Made by a program: the position numbers and the translations under genes. Under the pieces are notes generated by a model. The model searched no databases and was not told where the DNA came from. It was given only the letters and a program-made list of their open reading frames with translations. This document shows, piece after piece, positions 58,152 to 64,000 of a stretch of 64,000 nucleotides of DNA. This DNA is from Larkinella punicea. GTDB taxonomy: Bacteria > Bacteroidota > Bacteroidia > Cytophagales > Spirosomataceae. Where the stretch lies: the NCBI RefSeq assembly GCF_003334855.1, contig NZ_QOWE01000031.1, forward strand, positions 1-64,000, in the 5' to 3' direction. The stretch's first letter is position 1; each line of letters begins with the position of its first letter.

Positions 58152-60296
58152 ATGTCAGTTCAATTCACCGATAACGTCAGCGCAGCCGCAAAACGCGATA
58201 TTCTGGTTCTACAGGAAAAAATTGGCAGTTTTGCTTCCGGCGACATGGCCGAAGAAAATTTCCGCAAATTCCGACTGGGACGCGGGGTGTATGGCCAACG
58301 CCAGCCGGGTGTGCAAATGATCCGGATCAAATTGCCCTACGGACGCATTACGGCGGATCAATTGATTCGAATTGCCGATATTTCCGACAAATACGCAACC
58401 GGAAACCTGCACGCTACGACGCGTCAGGACATCCAACTGCACTTTGTCAAACTGGCCGACACGCCCCAACTCTGGTCGGACCTCGAAGATGCCAAAATTA
58501 CGCTGCGGGAAGCCTGTGGCAACACCGTCCGGAATGTGACCGGTTCGGCCAAAGCGGGCATTGATCCCGACGAACCGTTCGACATCACGCCCTACGCCTA
58601 CTCCATTTTCGACTACCTGCTCCGCAATCCGATTTGCCAGGAAATGGGCCGGAAATTTAAAATTGCCCTGTCATCGAGCGAGAAAGATGCGGCTTACGGC
58701 TACATGCACGACGTTGGTCTGGTTCCCCGCATCAACGAAGAAGGCCAACGGGGCTTCAAGGTGATGGTCGGTGGCGGTTTGGGCGCGCAGCCTTACATGG
58801 CCGAAACCGCTTTTGAATTCCTGGAAGAAGATAAAATCATTCCGTTTATTGAAGGCTGTATCCGCGTTTTCGACCGCTACGGCGAACGGACCCGGCGGCA
58901 CAAAGCCCGGATGAAATTCCTGTTACAGGACATTGGTCTGGAAGAATTTCTACGCCGGGTAGAAGAAGAACGGCTGGCATTGAAGAACAAAACATATGCA
59001 ATTGATACCGATCTGGGTTTTACCTTCACCACGGACGAACCGTCATCCCAGGTAAATCCGGCGGAATTGTCAACCGACGCGCCGTATCAGGCGTGGTTGA
59101 AAACCAACGTTTTCGAGCAGAAACAAAAAGGCTGGTACGCGGTGCAATTGCGCGTTTTGCTGGGTGACATGCATTCCGACAAAGCCCGGGCACTGGCGTC
59201 GCTGGTGAAACAATACGCGGGGGATGACATCCGGGTGACCGTCAATCAGGGGTATCTGCTGCGCTTCGTTCGTCCGGAAAACCTGCCCGCTCTGTATGCC
59301 GGGCTCGACACGCTCGGACTGGCAACACCCGGTTTTGACTCAACCGCCGACATCACCACCTGCCCAGGAACCGACACTTGTAACCTCGCTATTTCGAGCA
59401 GCTACGGGATTACACGGGTGCTGGAAAAAATGATGACCGCCGAATTTCCCGATCTGATTTACAACAGCGACATCAAAATCAAGATTTCGGGTTGTATGAA
59501 CGGTTGCGGACAGCACTCGGTCGCCAACATCGGTTTTCACAGTAGCTCCGTGAAAAACGGCGCTTACGTCATTCCAGCTTTGCAGGTGTTGCTCGGCGGT
59601 GGTTTCAACGGCAAGGGCGAAGGGCTATTTGGCGATAAAGTCGTTAAAATTCCAACCAAACGCGGCCCCGACGGACTCCGGATTTTGCTGAACGATTACG
59701 AAACCAACGGATTCGAAGGCGAATACTACAGCGACTACTACGCCCGTCAGGGTAAAAATTACTTTTACACGTTACTAAAACCGCTGGCTGATCTGAAAAC
59801 CCTGTCGCAGGAAGACTATACGGACTGGGATCATACCGAACAGTTTGTGACCGAAATCGGAATCGGCGAGTGTGCGAGTGTCATGATCGACCTCGTTGCC
59901 ACCACCCTGACCGAAGCCGCCGAAAAGCTGGGCTGGGCCAACGAAGCCTTCCGGGAAAGCCGCTGGGCCGACGCCATTTACCACGCGTACAACGTGTTCA
60001 TTACCGGGGCCAAAGGCAGTTTGATGACGAAAGAAATCAACACCAATACCCAGCACGGTGTTGTGAGCGATTTCGACAAAAACTTCATCGGTGAACCCGG
60101 TTTTCATACCGAAGAAGGTGGCTTCAAAGCCCTGGTGTTCAGCATCAATAAAAACGAACCGACCGAAGAATTCGCACAGTCGTTCATCGCCCAGGCCGAA
60201 TCCTTCATCGAGAACGTGAAAGCGTACCGCGAACGACAAATTGAACAGGACGGTCTGCCGCAACTGCGGGAACTGGTTATTGCGAAAGACAGCTAA
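58152..60296 (+). CDS. siroheme-dependent sulfite (nitrite/sulfite) reductase
   Basis: 714 aa, HEPN-type hemoprotein with two ferredoxin-like half-domains (NLHATTRQDIQLHFV near 85-100; VTVNQGYLLRFV in the second half). The [4Fe-4S]-siroheme cysteines are in TCPGTDTCNLA and SGCMNGCGQHS. It reduces sulfite to sulfide with six electrons. The position after cysN and before siroheme genes argues for sulfite over nitrite. A C-terminal extension of about 150 residues (from near ECASVMIDLVATTL), of HEPN-like helical type, follows the reductase core, as in other Bacteroidota members. Confidence 0.93.
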   Translation: MSVQFTDNVSAAAKRDILVLQEKIGSFASGDMAEENFRKFRLGRGVYGQRQPGVQMIRIKLPYGRITADQLIRIADISDKYATGNLHATTRQDIQLHFVKLADTPQLWSDLEDAKITLREACGNTVRNVTGSAKAGIDPDEPFDITPYAYSIFDYLLRNPICQEMGRKFKIALSSSEKDAAYGYMHDVGLVPRINEEGQRGFKVMVGGGLGAQPYMAETAFEFLEEDKIIPFIEGCIRVFDRYGERTRRHKARMKFLLQDIGLEEFLRRVEEERLALKNKTYAIDTDLGFTFTTDEPSSQVNPAELSTDAPYQAWLKTNVFEQKQKGWYAVQLRVLLGDMHSDKARALASLVKQYAGDDIRVTVNQGYLLRFVRPENLPALYAGLDTLGLATPGFDSTADITTCPGTDTCNLAISSSYGITRVLEKMMTAEFPDLIYNSDIKIKISGCMNGCGQHSVANIGFHSSSVKNGAYVIPALQVLLGGGFNGKGEGLFGDKVVKIPTKRGPDGLRILLNDYETNGFEGEYYSDYYARQGKNYFYTLLKPLADLKTLSQEDYTDWDHTEQFVTEIGIGECASVMIDLVATTLTEAAEKLGWANEAFRESRWADAIYHAYNVFITGAKGSLMTKEINTNTQHGVVSDFDKNFIGEPGFHTEEGGFKALVFSINKNEPTEEFAQSFIAQAESFIENVKAYRERQIEQDGLPQLRELVIAKDS

Positions 60297-60303
60297 GAAT
60301 GAT

Positions 60304-60388
60304 GAGTTGAGAGTTAAGAGTTAAGAATTAAGAGTTGGCTGACGCAGACAACTTTTAACTTTTAACTCTTAACTCTTAACTCTTAACT
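60304..60388. repeat. inverted repeat (AACTCTTAACTC family) between sulfite reductase and cobA
   Basis: The left part is built of GAGTTAAGAGTTAAG words and the right part of AACTCTTAACTCTTAAC words, pairing with a few mismatches. 60328-60346 holds the reverse complement of the 19-nt TGCGTCAGCCAACTCTTAA also present in the araA-araB repeat (6231-6249). Confidence 0.88.
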
Positions 60389-60396
60389 TATTTCTA

Positions 60397-61146
60397 ATGA
60401 AATTAACGTTGGTAGGTGCGGGTCCCGGTGATCCGGATTTGATAACTTTGAAGGGTGTGAAGGCATTGCAGCAGGCTGATGTGGTCATGTACGATGCATT
60501 GGTACACCCCGATTTACTGGACTATTGCAAGCCGGATGCGCTGAAAGTGTACGTTGGCAAACGTTTGAACGAATACTCTTGTACGCAGGAAGAAATCAAC
60601 CCGTTGATCGTCCATTATGCGCAGAATTACGGCCACGTTGTTCGGCTGAAAGGGGGCGATTCGTTCATTTTCGGGCGCGGGTATGAGGAGATGGAATACG
60701 CCCGGCAATTTGGCATTGAAACCGAAGTGATCCCGGGTCTATCGAGCAGCTATGCCGTGCCGGCACTGGCAGGCATTCCGCTCACCACGCGGGGCGTCAG
60801 CGAGAGTTTCTGGGTGGTTACCGGCACTACGAAAACCGGACAACTCTCTCAGGATCTGCACCTTGCCGCCCAGTCGACAGCGACTGTCGTTATCCTGATG
60901 GGCATGCACAAGCTGGCCGAAATCATGACGGTTTTTGGCGACTGTGGCAAAGCCGGACTGCCGGTTGCCATCATCCAAAACGGTTCACTCACGGAAGAAC
61001 AAGTGGTTACCGGAACGGTTTCGACCATTCTGGAGCAGGTAGCTAGTTCACAAATAAGCTCCCCGGCCATCATCGTCGTTGGCGAAGTAGCCCGGCTGCG
61101 GGAGTTGCAGTTGGCTGATTTACAGAACTCTCTGGAACGGGATTAA
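60397..61146 (+). CDS. cobA: uroporphyrinogen-III C-methyltransferase
   Basis: 249 aa SUMT. The N-terminal signature LVGAGPGDPDLITLKGVKALQQADVV and the later VVRLKGGDSFIFGRGYEE and VIPGLSSSYAVPALAGIPLTTRG are diagnostic. It methylates uroporphyrinogen III twice with SAM, giving precorrin-2, the first committed step to siroheme. It follows the sulfite reductase gene, which needs siroheme. Confidence 0.97.
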   Translation: MKLTLVGAGPGDPDLITLKGVKALQQADVVMYDALVHPDLLDYCKPDALKVYVGKRLNEYSCTQEEINPLIVHYAQNYGHVVRLKGGDSFIFGRGYEEMEYARQFGIETEVIPGLSSSYAVPALAGIPLTTRGVSESFWVVTGTTKTGQLSQDLHLAAQSTATVVILMGMHKLAEIMTVFGDCGKAGLPVAIIQNGSLTEEQVVTGTVSTILEQVASSQISSPAIIVVGEVARLRELQLADLQNSLERD

Positions 61147-61168
61147 GCCCATTACTTTTACATTTATT

Positions 61169-61217
61169 ATTCATCATTTATTATTTTACATTGTTTTTTT
61201 AATAATAAATGATGAAT
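61169..61217. repeat. A/T-rich 17-bp inverted repeat after cobA
   Basis: ATTCATCATTTATTATT (61169-61185) and its exact reverse complement (61201-61217) with a 15-nt loop. The word CATTTATTATTCATCATT repeats within the left arm. It lies between cobA and the siroheme synthase gene. Confidence 0.85.
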
Positions 61218-61270
61218 GTAAAAATTAGAAGTAGGTTGTAAAATGGTATCATTTGCTTCTTTCCCCCTCT

Positions 61271-61840
61271 ATGAACAACCTCTTCCCTATTTTCCTGAAG
61301 ATTGAGAATCTGCAAACACTGGTGGTGGGTGGCGGATATGTGGGACTGGAAAAAGTGACAGCGCTGCTCTCCAATGCGCCCAACGCACCGGTTACGCTGG
61401 TTTCGCCCGAAATCCGGCAGGAAATTGTGGCTCTCGCGGAACAACACGCCAATCTCCACCTGATCTACGACTCCTATACAATCAAGTATCTGGACAACAA
61501 CGATTTAGTCATCGTAGCGACAAACGATAAAGCCGTTAATGTTCAAATACAAACCGACTGCAAAACCCGCCGGATTCTCGTCAATGTGGCCGACACACCC
61601 GATTTGTGCGATTTTTACCTGAGTTCGGTTGTCAAGAAAGGGGATTTGAAAATTGCCATTTCGACCAACGGCAAATCGCCGACATTTGCCAAGCGGTTTC
61701 GGGAAGTGCTGGAGGACATATTGCCGGACTCCCTGCAGGAAACCCTCGACAACCTGCAAGCGATCCGAAACCGCCTAAAGGGTGATTTTCAACACAAAAT
61801 GGAGCGGCTGAACGAGATTACTAAGGTGATGAAATCCTAA
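61271..61840 (+). CDS. precorrin-2 dehydrogenase / sirohydrochlorin ferrochelatase (Met8-like)
   Basis: 189 aa from the ATG of MNNLFPIFLKIENLQ, the conserved start. LVVGGGYVGLEKVTALLS is the NAD-binding loop and the C-terminal helical part (SPTFAKRFREVLEDILP) the dimerisation/chelatase region. It oxidises precorrin-2 to sirohydrochlorin and inserts iron, completing siroheme after CobA. Equivalent to the N-terminal part of CysG. It overlaps the convergent membrane-protein gene by 4 bp. Confidence 0.93.
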   Translation: MNNLFPIFLKIENLQTLVVGGGYVGLEKVTALLSNAPNAPVTLVSPEIRQEIVALAEQHANLHLIYDSYTIKYLDNNDLVIVATNDKAVNVQIQTDCKTRRILVNVADTPDLCDFYLSSVVKKGDLKIAISTNGKSPTFAKRFREVLEDILPDSLQETLDNLQAIRNRLKGDFQHKMERLNEITKVMKS

Positions 61841-62172
61841 AACCGGGGCAGCAATTCCGCCAGATTGAGCGGTTCTTTCCGCAAAATGAAAACGTAGATC
61901 AACCCGGCCAGAACCAGATACATCGCAATCAACCACTTCTTTTTCTGCTCAAACTCGGCAGGGTGATGGTAGTAATCGTAATACATCGAGGCTGACAGGG
62001 CCAACACCATCAAAAAGAAAGAGAACACCGCACAATCCGTCCGATACGCCACCAGATCATGCATGAAACGGGCCCCCATCACAATGTAAAGCAGCCAAAA
62101 ACCGAACCCGGCGCGGTATAGGTAAACGCTGAACCGCCGGTCGTTTTTTAAATCAAAGAGTCGGTCCGACAT
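61837..62172 (-). CDS. small membrane protein of unknown function
   Basis: 111 aa with about three hydrophobic segments (near 22-42, 48-66 and 80-100), basic loops and the segment YYDYYHHPAEFEQKKKW in the second loop. No family recognised. The N-terminus MSDRLFDLKNDRRFSVYLYR suggests a cytoplasmic start. It converges with the siroheme gene, sharing 4 bp, and diverges from the OsmC gene. Confidence 0.7.
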   Translation of the reverse strand: MSDRLFDLKNDRRFSVYLYRAGFGFWLLYIVMGARFMHDLVAYRTDCAVFSFFLMVLALSASMYYDYYHHPAEFEQKKKWLIAMYLVLAGLIYVFILRKEPLNLAELLPRF

Positions 62173-62262
62173 GATTGTCAGGAATTTATTCGAGTGAAAT
62201 TACGTAATTTATAAGAAACAAGCAATTTTGTAACGGGTCCGTATACCACTAACGAAAAAACC

Positions 62263-62724
62263 ATGCTAAGTGAGCAATCCAATACCGTTTCTCCGAAAGT
62301 AAAAACCATGAAAGTGGAGTTGAATCGCGTCGACGACGCTTTCCATTTTGAAGGCACGGGAGTTTCCGATGTTCCCATCCACATCGACGGTGCTGTTGAC
62401 ATCGGCGGTCACAACGCCGGCGCGCGGCCGATGGAGATGCTGCTGATGGGGCTGGCCGGCTGTAGTGCCATTGACGTCATTCTGATTCTGAAAAAACAGC
62501 GTCAGGTGATTGAGAACTTCCGCATTACTGTCGAAGGGCAACGACCCGCCGATGTTACGCCCGCTCCTTTTCAGTCCATCCATTTGCACTATATTCTGAA
62601 AGGTGATCTGGACGAAGACAAGGCGCGCCGGGCCATCGACCTGTCCATGGACAAATACTGTTCGGCTACGGCCCAGCTTCGTCCGACGGCCAGCATCACG
62701 TATTCACTGACGATTGAAAAATAA
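62263..62724 (+). CDS. OsmC family protein
   Basis: 153 aa, OsmC/Ohr fold. The peroxidatic Cys is in MLLMGLAGCSAIDVILIL, and the second, DKYCSATAQLRPTASITYSL, lies near the C-terminus. OsmC-type proteins reduce organic or fatty acid hydroperoxides using thiols; the YhfA-like branch, which this resembles, is less well defined. Cytoplasmic, single gene. Confidence 0.92.
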   Translation: MLSEQSNTVSPKVKTMKVELNRVDDAFHFEGTGVSDVPIHIDGAVDIGGHNAGARPMEMLLMGLAGCSAIDVILILKKQRQVIENFRITVEGQRPADVTPAPFQSIHLHYILKGDLDEDKARRAIDLSMDKYCSATAQLRPTASITYSLTIEK

Positions 62725-62729
62725 AAATA

Positions 62730-62826
62730 GACAAAAGAGGTGAGACAAGAGATGTGAGAAAAACCGGACGTTAGTAGTCAGAACATGAACGCTTTGTCTT
62801 TTTTCTCTTGTCTCACCTCTTTTGTC
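62730..62826. repeat. 23-bp perfect inverted repeat (GACAAGAGA family) upstream of thyA
   Basis: GACAAAAGAGG with TGAGACAAGAGA (62730-62752) and the exact reverse complement (62804-62826), with a 51-nt spacer. Same word family as 51012-51096. It lies between the OsmC stop and the thyA start. Confidence 0.9.
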
Positions 62827-62886
62827 CGGAATCTTTTATCTCCCGAAAGGCTTTTTAACCCGAAAGCCTTTTTTTATTTTGGCACT

Positions 62887-63681
62887 ATGAAACAGTACCA
62901 CGACCTGCTCCAACATATTCTGGCAAACGGCACCCGTAAAACCGACCGAACCGGTACGGGTACACTCAGTGTTTTTGGGCACCAGATGCGGTTTGATTTA
63001 CAGGAAGGCTTTCCGCTCGTTACGACGAAAAAAATACATTTGAAGTCGATTATTCACGAATTGCTGTGGTTCATCAAGGGCGATACGAACATCGGGTACC
63101 TGACCGAACACGGGGTGAAGATCTGGGACGAATGGGCCGATGAAAATGGCGAACTGGGCCCGGTATACGGCAAACAATGGCGGAGTTGGGAAGCACCGAA
63201 CGGCCAGCTCATCGACCAGTTACAGGACGTTCTGAAGCAACTGAAATACCGCCCCGACTCGCGCCGGATGATCGTCTCGGCCTGGAATCCGGCCGACGTT
63301 CCCAACATGGCGTTGCCGCCCTGCCATGCGTTGTTCCAGTTCTATGTGGCTGAAAATCAACTATCTTGCCAGTTATACCAGCGCAGTGCCGATGTGTTTC
63401 TGGGCGTTCCGTTTAACATTGCTTCCTACGCGTTGCTCACGATGATGATTGCGCAGGAATGCGGCTATGAAGCGCACGAGTTTATCTGGACAGGCGGTGA
63501 TACTCACCTGTATCTCAACCACCTGGATCAGGTAAAGGTGCAGCTTTCCCGCGAACCACGCGATTTACCGGTGATGAAACTGAATCCGGCGGTGAAGTCG
63601 ATCTTCGATTTCAAATACGAAGACTTCAAGCTGGAGAACTACGATCCGTATCCGGCCATCAAAGCACCCGTAGCAGTTTAA
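62887..63681 (+). CDS. thyA: thymidylate synthase
   Basis: 264 aa, the exact usual length when started at [12 protein letters not shown]; a longer open frame upstream comes from the repeat region. It methylates dUMP to dTMP using methylene-tetrahydrofolate. The catalytic Cys is in [11 protein letters not shown], with [15 protein letters not shown] and [13 protein letters not shown] conserved. It converges with the 2TM gene with a 3-bp gap. Confidence 0.98.
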   Translation: MKQYHDLLQHILANGTRKTDRTGTGTLSVFGHQMRFDLQEGFPLVTTKKIHLKSIIHELLWFIKGDTNIGYLTEHGVKIWDEWADENGELGPVYGKQWRSWEAPNGQLIDQLQDVLKQLKYRPDSRRMIVSAWNPADVPNMALPPCHALFQFYVAENQLSCQLYQRSADVFLGVPFNIASYALLTMMIAQECGYEAHEFIWTGGDTHLYLNHLDQVKVQLSREPRDLPVMKLNPAVKSIFDFKYEDFKLENYDPYPAIKAPVAV

Positions 63682-63684
63682 CGG

Positions 63685-63969
63685 CTAAAGACCGTGTGTA
63701 CGTTTGAGTTTTTCATATTCGCGTTCGGCCAGGCTTTTTTCGTTAAAACCGTGGTAAACGCTGAAATAATGAGAGATTAAGCCGATTCCCCAGCCCAATG
63801 TAGTCCAGAGAGGCCACGGATACGTGCCCCATTTCTCCTGAAAAACCAAAAAGATAACCAGCCAGATCAGCCAAAGAACAACGTTGACAAACAGATAAGT
63901 CCGCAGATGCATTTTAAAGCCGGCACGGGCTTTAGCCTGCTTCCAAAGATGAGGGTCGCGTGTGTCCAT
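63685..63969 (-). CDS. 2TM domain-containing membrane protein
   Basis: 94 aa with two hydrophobic segments (about 24-44 and 54-72). AGFKMHLRTYLFVNVVLWLIW and the turn GWGIGLISHYFSVYH match the 2TM domain family found in Bacteroidota. Some members are fused to kinases; this is a stand-alone copy. Function unknown; inner membrane. Confidence 0.88.
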   Translation of the reverse strand: MDTRDPHLWKQAKARAGFKMHLRTYLFVNVVLWLIWLVIFLVFQEKWGTYPWPLWTTLGWGIGLISHYFSVYHGFNEKSLAEREYEKLKRTHGL

Positions 63970-64000
63970 GAAGGGGTCTACGAGTGTTGGGAGAATTAAG

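Overview
The window looks like chromosome from a Bacteroidota bacterium of the order Cytophagales, close to the Spirosoma/Larkinella group. This is inferred from moderately GC-rich coding sequence, A/T-rich start regions without clear Shine-Dalgarno sites, promoter-like TAnnTTTG boxes, and family content: NrtR-type sugar regulators, SSS sugar symporter, DUF4369-TlpA protein, split transketolase, RES/Xre module and an APS-type sulfate assimilation cluster. No rRNA, tRNA, CRISPR array, transposase or phage gene was seen.

Layout. 0-8 kb, minus strand: an L-arabinose operon araA-araB-araD-SSS symporter-araR, ending near a dienelactone hydrolase. 8-13.5 kb: DEAD-box helicase, serine hydrolase, DinB and VOC proteins, YqjM-like flavin oxidoreductase. 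13.8-19.6 kb: M48 lipoprotein protease, TlpA-like thioredoxin, a soluble multi-PAS histidine kinase with its response regulator. 19.7-32.2 kb: IlvD/Edd sugar-acid dehydratase, secreted sugar isomerase-like protein, DUF4126, dipeptidase, sterol-desaturase-like enzyme, porin-like barrel, threonine aldolase, a GNAT-nitrilase fusion and a sialate O-acetylesterase. 32.3-36.5 kb: a second NrtR-type regulator, xylose isomerase and a two-subunit transketolase. 36.5-48.5 kb: GDPD, fumarase, Xre/RES toxin-antitoxin, exonuclease, NAD-salvage pair (PnuC plus NadR-like kinase), ExoIII, LeuRS, and a secreted beta-propeller plus cupredoxin pair. 48.6-61.9 kb: subtilase, then a sulfur region: TauE exporter, O-succinylhomoserine sulfhydrylase, cysH, cysD, cysN, sulfite reductase, cobA and a siroheme synthase. 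It is interrupted by a UPF0175/DUF3368 toxin-antitoxin pair and a DUF4160/DUF2442 pair. 62-64 kb: OsmC, thymidylate synthase and a 2TM protein.

How they work together. Arabinose is isomerised, phosphorylated and epimerised to xylulose-5-phosphate, which transketolase can use; the xyl locus feeds the same node, although no xylulokinase is visible here. The sulfur genes cover ATP sulfurylase, APS reductase, siroheme-dependent sulfite reductase, siroheme synthesis from uroporphyrinogen III, and sulfide incorporation into homocysteine. The CC...CxxC motif in CysH and the absence of an APS kinase agree with an APS route.

The most unusual signal is about twenty long inverted repeats, with arms mostly 15-40 bp, falling into several recurring sequence families. 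They occupy gaps between genes and often overlap stop codons. All four gaps of the ara operon carry one, each from a different family. Three cases enter coding sequence: one encodes the whole signal peptide of the beta-propeller protein, one supplies the last codons of threonine aldolase, and two repeat-like segments lie in frame inside leuS. No mobility enzyme is present in the window to explain them.
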